Assembly (NCBI RefSeq): GCF_000379445.1 | Contig: NZ_KB902273.1 | Span: 91,933-155,932 of the forward strand | Direction of reading: 5' to 3' | Length of the DNA stretch: 64,000 bases | Source of the DNA: Fangia hongkongensis FSC776 = DSM 21703 | GTDB taxonomy: Bacteria > Pseudomonadota > Gammaproteobacteria > Francisellales > Francisellaceae | Shown: piece by piece, positions 33,912 through 42,507 of the stretch | Layout of the letters: every line of letters starts with the position of its first letter | How positions within the stretch are numbered: the stretch's first letter is position 1 | The notes under the pieces: model-generated | What the model was told of the DNA's origin: nothing | The model's database searches: none | Seen by the model: the letters and a program-made list of their open reading frames with translations, nothing else | Made by a program: the position numbers and the translations under genes

Positions 33912-35284
33912 GTATTCACCAGTTTTGCAATATCGCCAGCCCCTTGCAGCAATACAATATCATTTTCTTCAATCACATTGTTTAATTGACAATGTACAGA
34001 GTTAAAATCGCCAGTATAGTAGCAATTTTTTTGTGTGCTTGCTAAGTGTGTTGCTATCTCTTTTGCAGTAATTTTCTCGATAGGCTTTTCACCCGCTGCG
34101 TATATATCCATTAGTAAAAGGATATCAGGTTTTTTTAATACAGTAATAAACTCATTAAATAAATCATGTGTGCGTGAATAGCGGTGCGGTTGAAAAATAT
34201 GAATAATACGCCTTTTAGGAAAACGAAGTTTAATGGCTTCTAGAGTCACCGCAATTTCCTTTGGATGATGTCCGTAATCATCGATTAAAGTAATGGATTT
34301 ATTCGCAATAGAAGTTTGGTAGCAATCAAAGCGTCTTTTAACACCTTTAAAGTTAGCAATTGCTTTTTGGATAGCGTTAACATCAATGCCAAGCTTTAAC
34401 ATCAGCCCAATCACAGAAAGGGCATTCAGCACATTATGTTTTCCGGGTAAATAAAGCTCAAACCCTTTTACTATTGTGCCAAAATAATCAACATCAAAGT
34501 ATGATACACCCTCTTGTTGCTGATAGTTTAGCGCCTTGATTTTCGCACTCTCTGCAAAGCCATATGAGATATAGTTTCTTTTAATAATTGTTGTTAAATT
34601 TTGTATGCCACTGTCATCAATGCCAAGAAATAGTACTCCCTCAGAGGCTAAATTATCAGTAAATTGTGAAAATAGGGCGAGTAGTTTTTGATCTTGATGT
34701 TCAAAAGTCGCCATATGGTCTTTATCAATATTGGTGATTACACCAAATGAGGGTTTAAAACAGGACAAAGAAGCATCGCTTTCATCAGCTTCATAGATAA
34801 AATAATCATTACTTGTTTGGCTGTGATGACCGTGATTTTTGAGTGTATGCACTTCTCCTCCAAGCACATAACTTGGCTCTAAGGATAGCTCACTCATTGT
34901 GTGGGCAAAAAGCGATGATACAGTGGTTTTACCATGTGTGCCTGTGATGGCAATTTTGTGATGATAAGACATGCTTAGCTCTTCTAATAGCTCAGCACGG
35001 TGACAAAGGGTGATTTGTTGTGTTTTGGCACTTTTGTATTCAGGGTTATCAGGATGTATAGCAGATGAGTAAATCACTTTATCAATATGACTAGCATTTA
35101 ATTCTTTGTGTTCAAAGTGAATCTCTGCGCCAGCTTGAATCAGTTTGTCAGTCAGTATACTTGAATTCAAATCAGAACCTGTAACTTTGATGCCTTTTTC
35201 AAGAGATAAAAGTGCTAAAGCAGACATACCAATGCCGCCAATGCCAATGAAGTGATAATGTAGAGTGCGCTGTTTATTTATCAT
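33902..35284 (-). CDS. murC: UDP-N-acetylmuramate--L-alanine ligase
   Basis: Cytoplasmic Mur ligase of 460 residues that adds L-alanine to UDP-MurNAc in peptidoglycan synthesis. HYHFIGIGGIGMSALALL starts the UDP-binding domain, ITGTHGKTTVSSLFAH is the ATP-binding loop, EADESDAS the metal-binding acidic motif, and KGVKRRFDCY and DDYGHHPKEI continue the family pattern. The start at 35284 (MINKQRTLHYHF) is the family start; an open frame runs 28 codons further upstream but its sequence is unlike MurC. It lies away from any division/cell-wall cluster, in an operon with rsmI and the HAD gene. Mpl is the main alternative; the length and motifs favour MurC. Confidence 0.9.
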   Translation of the reverse strand: MINKQRTLHYHFIGIGGIGMSALALLSLEKGIKVTGSDLNSSILTDKLIQAGAEIHFEHKELNASHIDKVIYSSAIHPDNPEYKSAKTQQITLCHRAELLEELSMSYHHKIAITGTHGKTTVSSLFAHTMSELSLEPSYVLGGEVHTLKNHGHHSQTSNDYFIYEADESDASLSCFKPSFGVITNIDKDHMATFEHQDQKLLALFSQFTDNLASEGVLFLGIDDSGIQNLTTIIKRNYISYGFAESAKIKALNYQQQEGVSYFDVDYFGTIVKGFELYLPGKHNVLNALSVIGLMLKLGIDVNAIQKAIANFKGVKRRFDCYQTSIANKSITLIDDYGHHPKEIAVTLEAIKLRFPKRRIIHIFQPHRYSRTHDLFNEFITVLKKPDILLLMDIYAAGEKPIEKITAKEIATHLASTQKNCYYTGDFNSVHCQLNNVIEENDIVLLQGAGDIAKLVNTWI

Positions 35285-35462
35285 AGGGTTATATACAAAA
35301 AAATGCTGCAACACATCATAATACAAATAACAATAAAAGCCCAATTGATTTGCTTTTTGTTCGTCCATAGTACACTAAAAGTACTTTGAGAGATTTTTCT
35401 TGCTATTAATAAAATAAATAAGCTACGCTCGTCACATACAAAGATCAAAATTAACTTAGCTC

Positions 35463-35493
35463 ATACCCATCATCAACGATTTTTTGTGGGTAT
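35463..35493 (+). promoter_or_regulatory. Leader hairpin before the POT-type transporter gene
   Basis: ATACCCA (35463-35469) pairs exactly with TGGGTAT (35487-35493) around a 17-base loop, ending six bases before the GGAG ribosome-binding site. It could alter translation initiation. This is a short stem and may be chance. Confidence 0.25.
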
Positions 35494-35513
35494 TGTGATA
35501 GGAGAATATAGCC

Positions 35514-36923
35514 ATGCTGATTAAAAACAAACCGGTTACCTTGACATTTTTTATCACCTTGTTTCAGACGATGAGTACAGGGGTGATGTTCAGCTTAACG
35601 GTGCTGTATCTCACCTTGTCTTTAAAAGTTACTGAGCAAGAAGCCTACGCGCTAAATGCAGCACTGTTTTCACTTTTTTACTGTTTGCCACTTGTTGCCG
35701 GGATTGTGTCAGATCGTCTTTTAGATGCGAAACGTACCTTAATTATTGGGCAGCTGTTTAGCATCGTTGGTTTTTTTAGTTTGGCGGCACTTGGTAGTGA
35801 AATACTGGTTGCCAGTTTAAGTTGTATCGCTATTGGTGGAGCTTTTTATCTGCCAAGCATGTGGAAGCTTTTAAATAGCTGTTTTCAAGGACATGTTAAG
35901 AAGCGATCATATTATTTTACCGTTGCTTATATTAGCTTGGCAACAGGTGGTGTTATTTCAACCTTTAGCTCAGGATATATTGCTGAATATCTAGGCTATC
36001 ATAGCGCCTTTTATATCGGTGGCATTTACAATGTTATTGCGCTTGTCCTATTTATACTATTTCACCGCATTTACCCAACTTCAAACTATCAAAGATCTTA
36101 TCGTAAAGTAAGCTTCAGTGCAGCGGCATTTGCCATTACATTTATTATTGTATATTACCTAATCCAGCAGCCATATATCTCAAGTATTGTGATCTATATT
36201 GCAGGTGTCTTATTGGTCATTTATTTTAGTTATCTTGCGCTTCAGGCAAAAACAGTTATTGAAAGAAAAAACATTTTCCTATTTTTGCTGTTTTGTTTTA
36301 TTGCTTGTGCTTATTGGAGTATTGCCACACTGGCGCAAAGCAATATTACACTATTTGCCAAATACAATCTAAATAGACATATATTTAACTTTGAATATCC
36401 GGCAGGTTCAGTCATTAGCTTTTGGTATATCAGCATGTTTATATGTGCCATTTTGGTTTGTGTATTTTGGTATCGAAAGTTGCAGCATAATGCCTTTAAT
36501 CAGAAGTTTTTTATTGGCTTGATTGTCACCACACTTGCAAGTATTACTATTCCTGCTGCTATTTTAATGTCAGAAACAGGTGCACAAGTGGCATTTTTTT
36601 GGATCGTGATATTTTTCTTCTTTTTGGGATTAGGGGAGATTTTGATTCAACCAAATGGCAATGCCGCCGCGGGTGAATGCATTCCTGAAAAACATCGAGG
36701 GTTTGCGCTTGGCGCATGGCAGTTTGCAGGTGGGTTAGGAGTTGCTATTTCAGGGCAACTTTCAATGTTAACGATTACAAAAGACCACACTGCAAATAAT
36801 TTAGCGCTCAGTAACCAAATGTACAGTCAGGTTTTTTTCTATATCGCAATTGTGTGTTTAATTTTTGCAGTTATTGCCTATTTAGTAGGCTTAAAGTTGC
36901 ATGCAGCAAGGAATACCCCCTAA
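35514..36923 (+). CDS. POT/MFS-family (peptide-type) transporter
   Basis: Inner-membrane transporter of 469 residues with 12-14 hydrophobic segments and major-facilitator features. Loop motifs YCLPLVAGIVSDRLLDAKRTLIIGQL and GGAFYLPSMWKLLNSCF, and the late GLGEILIQPNGNAAAGECIPEKHRGFALGAWQF, follow the proton-dependent oligopeptide (POT/PTR2) pattern. The first-helix proton motif ExxER is absent: the segment reads LFQTMSTGVMFSLTVLYL. The protein may therefore use another coupling mechanism or substrate. It is a single-gene unit preceded by GGAG. Confidence 0.75.
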   Translation: MLIKNKPVTLTFFITLFQTMSTGVMFSLTVLYLTLSLKVTEQEAYALNAALFSLFYCLPLVAGIVSDRLLDAKRTLIIGQLFSIVGFFSLAALGSEILVASLSCIAIGGAFYLPSMWKLLNSCFQGHVKKRSYYFTVAYISLATGGVISTFSSGYIAEYLGYHSAFYIGGIYNVIALVLFILFHRIYPTSNYQRSYRKVSFSAAAFAITFIIVYYLIQQPYISSIVIYIAGVLLVIYFSYLALQAKTVIERKNIFLFLLFCFIACAYWSIATLAQSNITLFAKYNLNRHIFNFEYPAGSVISFWYISMFICAILVCVFWYRKLQHNAFNQKFFIGLIVTTLASITIPAAILMSETGAQVAFFWIVIFFFFLGLGEILIQPNGNAAAGECIPEKHRGFALGAWQFAGGLGVAISGQLSMLTITKDHTANNLALSNQMYSQVFFYIAIVCLIFAVIAYLVGLKLHAARNTP

Positions 36924-36996
36924 ATTTGCGGTATTACAATCAATCATCAAATCGCATATCATTACCTTGTCTATACAGACAGTGAACTTTAGGTGA

Positions 36997-37096
36997 TAAA
37001 CTTTAAGTTTATGTGGGGGCTGAAGTCCAGCGCTTCTGAGGGTGGGGTATCCCTCAGAAGATGCCTGTATCAAAGTAAGTTCGAATCCACTTTATT
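36997..37096 (+). other. Cluster of hairpins (possible structured RNA or IS200/IS605-type end)
   Basis: Within the 324-base gap between the POT-type gene and sufE there are four consecutive folds. TAAACTT-T-AAGTTTA lies at 36997-37011, GCTG-AAGTC-CAGC at 37019-37031, a perfect 10-bp stem CTTCTGAGGG/CCCTCAGAAG with an 8-base loop at 37033-37060, and an imperfect AAAGT...ACTTT palindrome at 37074-37096. No T-run follows the main stem, so it is not a plain terminator. The GGGGGCTGAAGTCC and hairpin order recall the right ends of IS200/IS605-type elements, but no tnpA/tnpB is present. A tRNA-like GTTCGAATCC lies downstream without a pairing T-stem. Confidence 0.5.
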
Positions 37097-37247
37097 CCAT
37101 CAGTTTAATTTTGATATTTAAAGCGCAAAACGCTTGTCAGATAGTTATGATAAATATTTTAATGTTGAATTTAGGTTCCACTAACAAAAAGCATCATTAA
37201 GATGGTATAATTTCGCTATATATTATGCTTTAAGTAAAAATCGTTTC

Positions 37248-37673
37248 ATGTCTATTAAATCACGCCAGCAAGCGCTTATTGAAGATTTTGAATTTTTTGA
37301 TGACTGGTCAGATAAATATGCTTACTTGATTAGTTTAGGGAAAACATTGCCTGCTTTTCCAGAGGATAAAAAAAATCAGGCACATATGGTCAAAGGCTGT
37401 CAGTCTCAGGTATGGTTTGATGTTGAGATCAAAGAAGGGAAGCTTATCTTCTATGGTATAAGTGATGCTGCAATTGTCTCTGGATTAATTGGACTTTTGC
37501 TTAAAGTGTATAGTGATAGTGATGCAGATGAAATACTTGCATCCGATACAAGTTTTATGGATGAAATTGGTCTTTCTCAGCACTTGAGCCCAACTAGGAA
37601 TAATGGTCTTTCTGCAATGATTAATTACATATATAAGGCGGCAAAAGACTATGCCGATGCGCAAGAAGCTTGA
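37248..37673 (+). CDS. sufE: Cysteine desulfuration protein SufE
   Basis: Sulfur acceptor of 141 residues for the SufS cysteine desulfurase in Fe-S cluster assembly. The persulfide cysteine is Cys51 in HMVKGCQSQVWF, followed by the usual ADAAIV-like segment SDAAIVSGLIGLLL. The length matches E. coli SufE. It begins the hem operon here instead of lying in a suf cluster: hemD starts 23 bases before its stop codon. TATAAT at 37206-37211 is a possible -10. No sufS is in the window. Confidence 0.92.
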   Translation: MSIKSRQQALIEDFEFFDDWSDKYAYLISLGKTLPAFPEDKKNQAHMVKGCQSQVWFDVEIKEGKLIFYGISDAAIVSGLIGLLLKVYSDSDADEILASDTSFMDEIGLSQHLSPTRNNGLSAMINYIYKAAKDYADAQEA

Positions 37674-38424
37674 TGTGATCGTTTGCCGTTCGGGGAAAAA
37701 AGGGCAAACATTAGCAGAAGATTTGATAGATAAAGGCATTTGTAGTGTGCATCTGCCAACTTTTATGATTCAGTCAAAATCATTTGTGAGTCATCTTGAT
37801 AGGTGTGAAATTACAGATATTATCTTTATTAGTGTTAATGCGGTGATACACTTTATCTCCAAGCTTGATGATCATGAAAAAGCAATATTGCAAACCGCAA
37901 AAATATGGTGTGTTGGCGAGGGTACAGCTAAAGTACTCAAACAATATGGCTTACTGGCGCATTATCCTAAAAAAGCAAATTCAGAGTCGCTTTTAGATTT
38001 GATTGAGAATGATATAAGACAAACTCAGCGCTTTTTTTTACTGGTCAAAGGAGAAGGTGGCAGGGATTTTTTGGAAACAGAATTAAAGCGCCACTATGCG
38101 TGTTTTACAGTCGCTTGCTATAGCCGCCAATATTGCTCTAAAGAGCACTTATTAAATATATTATCAGAACAAGGATATCAAATCTCTGATAGCTTGTTTC
38201 CGGAGTTAATACTCTTTAGCAGTTTTGATGGGTTAAAAGCTGCAATGCCAGTATTTGATTTTTATCCCAGTTGGAAGCAAAATAGTACTATTACCGTGAC
38301 AAATGCGCGGATGCATGAGTGGGCAAAAGCGCAAGGGTTTGCGAAGTTAATCTTAATAGATAGTTATGACAATACAGCACTGATTGCACTGAGTGAAAAG
38401 ATATTAGCAAAAGGAAAAATTTGA
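37651..38424 (+). CDS. hemD: Uroporphyrinogen-III synthase
   Basis: Cytoplasmic enzyme of 257 residues that closes and flips ring D of hydroxymethylbilane in heme biosynthesis. The family has little sequence conservation; recognisable parts are FISVNAVIHFIS, WCVGEGTAKVLKQYG, LLVKGEGGRDFLETEL and YSRQYC. Its place directly before hemX and hemY is the standard gammaproteobacterial arrangement. The start may be ATG 37651 or 37657, both inside the end of sufE. Its stop overlaps the hemX start by one base. Confidence 0.85.
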   Translation: MPMRKKLDVIVCRSGKKGQTLAEDLIDKGICSVHLPTFMIQSKSFVSHLDRCEITDIIFISVNAVIHFISKLDDHEKAILQTAKIWCVGEGTAKVLKQYGLLAHYPKKANSESLLDLIENDIRQTQRFFLLVKGEGGRDFLETELKRHYACFTVACYSRQYCSKEHLLNILSEQGYQISDSLFPELILFSSFDGLKAAMPVFDFYPSWKQNSTITVTNARMHEWAKAQGFAKLILIDSYDNTALIALSEKILAKGKI

Positions 38425-39680
38425 TGGCAAATGATTCAAATGATGGCAAAGCGAAAAATGCAGAGGCTTCTGATAAAACCGCTATCGATGCACAGAAAAA
38501 GTATGAACAAAAAAATGCCACTGATAAAACGCATCAATCCGTGAAAGCTAAAAACAAGGCTCAAGGTAAAACTTTGGGTTTTGGCGTTATCTGGTCGATT
38601 ATCGTTACCATTATCGCCCTTATTGCTATCTTGCTCTCTGGCTTTATGTGGTATAAAAATCATAATAGCGTTTTGCAGGCAAATAATGAAAAATTAGTTG
38701 CAACAACAGCATCCAACAATGAAAAAGTGTTGATGGCAGATGTTGATGCGCTTAAAAAAATGCAAGCTGAAACCAGCAAGCAAGTTGCAGCTCAGCTTCA
38801 AACCATCCAAAAACTAGCACAGCAAAACCATGAACTTAAGTCGTATATTGATGCCGAAGTATCAGGCGTGAATGCGAATCAAGCAGAGAATAATCAAAAA
38901 CTAGCACAATTATCCAGAACCTATTTACAGCCAACAACCGAGCTCTCAAAACAAATCACCTTGCTTCACAAGCAAAGTGCACTCAATAACCTTTCATTAG
39001 GAAAAACAGCTTGGCAACTGTTAAAGGATAAAACGGCAACTTTATATTTCTTATCAAGCACTAAAAAATCGCTAGAGGGCATGCCAAATACAACAGCGCT
39101 TACCCTTGAGCTTGATAGATTAGCGCTTGCAATTAATAATGCACCGGATATTAACAACTCCCTTACTGCAATCAATGCGCTGAATGGATTAGTTGATGCG
39201 CTTTCACTCAAAGCGCCAATGGCTGAGAAATCTACAGCTAAAGTTAAAAGTAATGCGCCAGAGGGTTACCAAAGTGCACTGGCAAACTCATGGAAGGAAA
39301 TTAAGTCGCTTATTAGTGTTCATCAAATAAGTGATGAAGACAAGGTAATGAATAGTTATCAGGCAAGGTTGAAAGTACAAGAGATTCTCTATCAGGAGCT
39401 AACACAGTTAAAAGAAGCTTTAATTTTGGGTGAAAGCGCTTCATTTAGTACGGCAAAATCATCGCTTAATCAGTTATTAGTCAAGTATTTTCAAAAAGAT
39501 AACCAATGGGAAAACTGGCAAAAGACACTCTCTGAAGTTCAGTTTGTCGATGCAAATCAATTTGCGACACAGTTCACGCAGTTAACCAAAGCGATAACAC
39601 AGAAAAATGCCTCTTCTGTTAGTTTGCAGCCAAAGAAAGTGAAAGTAGATGCATCTAAAGAGCAAGGACGTGTACAATGA
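38424..39680 (+). CDS. hemX: HemX-like membrane protein (uroporphyrinogen-III C-methyltransferase family)
   Basis: Inner-membrane protein of 418 residues. A low-complexity charged N-terminus of ~45 residues is followed by one membrane segment (WSIIVTIIALIAILLSGFMWY). A coiled-coil and helical periplasmic domain comes next (ADVDALKKMQAETSKQVAAQLQTIQ), with LYFLSSTKKSL and LEL-type repeats later. HemX proteins accompany hemD in gammaproteobacteria but have no proven methyltransferase activity; a scaffold role is suspected. It overlaps hemY by four bases (ATGA). Confidence 0.88.
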   Translation: MANDSNDGKAKNAEASDKTAIDAQKKYEQKNATDKTHQSVKAKNKAQGKTLGFGVIWSIIVTIIALIAILLSGFMWYKNHNSVLQANNEKLVATTASNNEKVLMADVDALKKMQAETSKQVAAQLQTIQKLAQQNHELKSYIDAEVSGVNANQAENNQKLAQLSRTYLQPTTELSKQITLLHKQSALNNLSLGKTAWQLLKDKTATLYFLSSTKKSLEGMPNTTALTLELDRLALAINNAPDINNSLTAINALNGLVDALSLKAPMAEKSTAKVKSNAPEGYQSALANSWKEIKSLISVHQISDEDKVMNSYQARLKVQEILYQELTQLKEALILGESASFSTAKSSLNQLLVKYFQKDNQWENWQKTLSEVQFVDANQFATQFTQLTKAITQKNASSVSLQPKKVKVDASKEQGRVQ

Positions 39681-40855
39681 GAAAGATACTATGGCTTATT
39701 TTCATTTGTGCACTTGCCGCTGTTATTGCACTTTGGGTGATTTTAAATCCAGCAGTAATTGGCATTTTTGCGCATGGTTATTTAATTAAACTGCCACTTT
39801 GGTTATTTATTATCGCAATTATTTTTGCACTTTTTGTTTTATGGGTGCTGCTTGGTTTTTGTAAAGCATTGATACTAACACCTAAAAATATGAAGCACTT
39901 TTTCAAACGATCAGGCGAAAAAAAGCAAAAAAAAGCGCTTTTACGACTAAGCGCAGCAAGTGTTGTTAAAGATGGTCAATATTTGTTGCAAAACTATCAA
40001 AGCGCATATGGGCAATCAGAGTTTGTGAGTGAGATAGCTCAGAGCATGCTCTTTAACGAGCTCTATACTAGGCAAGATTTCAAGATGATAGAGCAAAAGC
40101 TCAAAGAGGTTCGATCGCCTAAAGACAGCTTCTCTTATCATTTTTATCATGCGCTAATATTAACAAAGCTACATAAAAAGCACACTGAAGCATTGGCTAT
40201 TTTTAAATCGCTTGTTAAATCCTATCCTGCAAGTGCGCTTTTACAAGAGCAAATCATTGAAATCATGCTGATAAAAAGAGATTTATCTGCTGCACTTAAG
40301 TTTGTCGTGGGTCATAAAAATAGCTTTGCAGATGAGCAATATAAAAAGGTGCTGTTAGAGATAGTTCTTTCTATTAGCAGTGAAAGCGAGCTTGTGGATG
40401 TGTGGAAAGAGCTTTCCAAAAAGGACAAAGAATCTCCCAAACTTATTGCTGCATATATGTTGAAGATGGCAAAAATAAAAGGGAAAGAAAAGGCGCTTGT
40501 GAGTCTTAAAAAATCACTGCAAAAAGTGTTTCATATTGAGCTTGTGAAGCTTTATTTAACACTTGACTCACAGAAAGAAAGCTATGATTTTATCAAACAT
40601 GAATGGCAGAGACATCATACACATCAACCAAATCTGCTGTTATTGATTTTGCCATATGCACTTCAATATCAAGACTGGCAGTTCATTGATAAGTACTTAT
40701 TATCTATTAATATTGAAAAGCTTGATGCCGTTGAAAAGGCAAGAATGACGCTAATCAATGCAGCATTAAGTGAGCATAAGTCGATGCATACACAGGCGAT
40801 GCGACTCAAGGCGCAAGCTGAGAAACTATTATTAAATATCAAAGAGACAAGCTAA
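39677..40855 (+). CDS. hemY: HemY, heme-pathway-associated membrane TPR protein
   Basis: Protein of 392 residues with two N-terminal membrane helices (about residues 4-24 and 41-63), then a helical cytoplasmic or periplasmic region with tetratricopeptide-like repeats (ALILTKLHKKHTEALAIFKSLVKSYPASALL). Order and topology match the gammaproteobacterial HemY of the hemDXY operon, which is unrelated to the Bacillus protoporphyrinogen oxidase of the same name. The function is unclear, perhaps assembly of late heme-pathway complexes. It overlaps hemX by four bases and gloB by one. Confidence 0.88.
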   Translation: MRKILWLIFICALAAVIALWVILNPAVIGIFAHGYLIKLPLWLFIIAIIFALFVLWVLLGFCKALILTPKNMKHFFKRSGEKKQKKALLRLSAASVVKDGQYLLQNYQSAYGQSEFVSEIAQSMLFNELYTRQDFKMIEQKLKEVRSPKDSFSYHFYHALILTKLHKKHTEALAIFKSLVKSYPASALLQEQIIEIMLIKRDLSAALKFVVGHKNSFADEQYKKVLLEIVLSISSESELVDVWKELSKKDKESPKLIAAYMLKMAKIKGKEKALVSLKKSLQKVFHIELVKLYLTLDSQKESYDFIKHEWQRHHTHQPNLLLLILPYALQYQDWQFIDKYLLSINIEKLDAVEKARMTLINAALSEHKSMHTQAMRLKAQAEKLLLNIKETS

Positions 40856-41643
40856 TGCATGAACATATCTATATTAAACGTTGGTTTTTAAATAACCCAC
40901 TTAGGAACTACAACTATCTTATTGTGAACCCTGAAAATAAACACTGCCTTATTGTTGATCCAACGATGGTGGAGCACTACACGCAGTATATTGATCAACA
41001 TCAATTGATTCCTGAGGCGATTTTATTAACACATCATCATACTGATCATATTGCAGGTGTTGATAAGTTAGTTGAGAGATATAACTGTCCAAGCTATGGT
41101 AATTTTGATCACACACGAAAAGGGCAAATAACCCATAAAGTTCAAAACCATGAGAAGCTCCATTTTCAAACTGTTTCAGAGATTGAAGTAATCTTCTCTC
41201 CAGGACATATCAGTTCACATGTGTGCTTTTATCTACCAAAGGAAAAGGCGCTTTTTTGTGGGGATACTATATTTACAGCTGGTATTGGGCATGTGAATGA
41301 CCCTAGTGCTGATATTGATGTGTTTTATCAGAGCATCCAGTACCTTAAAACCCTTCCGGGTGATACTAAACTGTATACAGCACATGACTATTTTGAGAAA
41401 AATCTTTCATTTGCAATGAGTATTGATCCTGATAATGCTAACTACCGAAAGTGGCACGATAAAGTAAAAGGCGTTTTAGCTGAGGATAAACCTGTTACAA
41501 GCATTCAAGATGAGCATGAAATGAATATATTTTTTCATGCAGACTCATCAGCGCTTAAAAATAGATTGAGCGAAAAGCAGAAACATCTCACCTCATCAGA
41601 GGCCGTTTTTTGCTATCTAAGAGCACAGAAAGATGTCTTCTAG
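40855..41643 (+). CDS. gloB: Hydroxyacylglutathione hydrolase (glyoxalase II)
   Basis: Metallo-beta-lactamase-fold thioesterase of 262 residues that frees D-lactate and glutathione from S-lactoylglutathione. The metal motif is THHHTDH at residues 59-65. Further ligands lie in SPGHISSHV and FCGDTIF, and YTAHDYFEKNLSFAM is the glutathione-binding family sequence. It starts on the last base of hemY and overlaps mazG by 11 bases. Glutathione use fits with gshA at 50.4 kb and ggt at 20.4 kb. Confidence 0.93.
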   Translation: MHEHIYIKRWFLNNPLRNYNYLIVNPENKHCLIVDPTMVEHYTQYIDQHQLIPEAILLTHHHTDHIAGVDKLVERYNCPSYGNFDHTRKGQITHKVQNHEKLHFQTVSEIEVIFSPGHISSHVCFYLPKEKALFCGDTIFTAGIGHVNDPSADIDVFYQSIQYLKTLPGDTKLYTAHDYFEKNLSFAMSIDPDNANYRKWHDKVKGVLAEDKPVTSIQDEHEMNIFFHADSSALKNRLSEKQKHLTSSEAVFCYLRAQKDVF

Positions 41644-42505
41644 TCGTGATACTGCCATTAGAGAATTATCCCAAAAATCGCACTATAATATCAGTGATTT
41701 ATTAGCGATTATGCGCTGCATGCGTGATAAAGAGTCAGGCTGTGCTTGGACGCAGGGGCAAAGCTTTGACTCTTTAACAGTGCATACGCTGGAGGAGGCC
41801 TATGAGCTTGTCAATAGCATTGAGAATAAAGATTATGATGAGCTAAAAGGTGAACTTGGAGATTTATTAAACCAGATTATATTTTATGCTGAGATTGCTA
41901 AGGAAAATAAGCTATTTGATTTTGCGGATATTGTTGATTTTCTCAGTAAAAAGCTCATTGCAAGGCATCCTGATGTTTTTGCAGATGGAAAAGTAGATGA
42001 TTATGATGCCCTTGAGAAACAGTGGCAGCTTCTTAAAAGAAAAGAGCGTGAAAAAAAAGCCCAAAAAAAGGCGAATGCGTCTTTAGATAATATGAGCATT
42101 CTAGAGGATATTGCCGAGAATTTACCAAGCTTGTCCTATGCGCAAAAGCTGCAAACAAGGGCACAAAGTGTTGGTTTTGATTGGAAAAATACAGCTGATG
42201 TCCTTCAGGTGTTAAAAGCTGAAATAACAGAGCTTGAAGAGGCGATTCAAGCAGGTAGTATAAAAGAGATGCATGAAGAGCTGGGTGATGTGATGTTTAG
42301 TTGTGTTAATCTATCACGTCACCTTAAAGCAGATGCAGAGCAGCTTCTTCGCCAAGCAAATGGCAAATTTAAACGCCGATTTATGGGCGTGGAGCGTGCC
42401 TTAAAAGAAAAAGGTATTGCAGTTGAAACAGCAGAGCCTGATCTGATGGAAGCACTGTGGGAATTACAAAAAGAGCATGAACGCCAAACAAAGGTTGAGT
42501 CATAG
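41633..42505 (+). CDS. mazG: Nucleoside triphosphate pyrophosphohydrolase MazG
   Basis: Protein of 290 residues with two MazG domains. The first has CAWTQGQSFDSLTVHTLEEAYELVNSIE with an EExxE-type helix and KGELGDLLNQIIFYAEIA; the second has KAEITELEEAI and MHEELGDVMFSCVNLSRHL. The acidic metal-binding helices hydrolyse (d)NTPs to monophosphates, removing damaged nucleotides. The family usually starts with a KCPWD-type loop; here it reads GCAWTQ. It lies in the sufE-hemDXY-gloB operon and is followed two bases later by the sensor kinase gene. Confidence 0.93.
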   Translation: MSSSRDTAIRELSQKSHYNISDLLAIMRCMRDKESGCAWTQGQSFDSLTVHTLEEAYELVNSIENKDYDELKGELGDLLNQIIFYAEIAKENKLFDFADIVDFLSKKLIARHPDVFADGKVDDYDALEKQWQLLKRKEREKKAQKKANASLDNMSILEDIAENLPSLSYAQKLQTRAQSVGFDWKNTADVLQVLKAEITELEEAIQAGSIKEMHEELGDVMFSCVNLSRHLKADAEQLLRQANGKFKRRFMGVERALKEKGIAVETAEPDLMEALWELQKEHERQTKVES

Positions 42506-42507
42506 CG

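Noticed and set aside
37060..37105. tRNA-like T-loop sequence GTTCGAATCC followed by ATTCCA
   Set aside because: The bases on both sides do not pair as a T-stem, and no acceptor, D- or anticodon arm fits upstream. Only an imperfect AAAGT/ACTTT stem is present.
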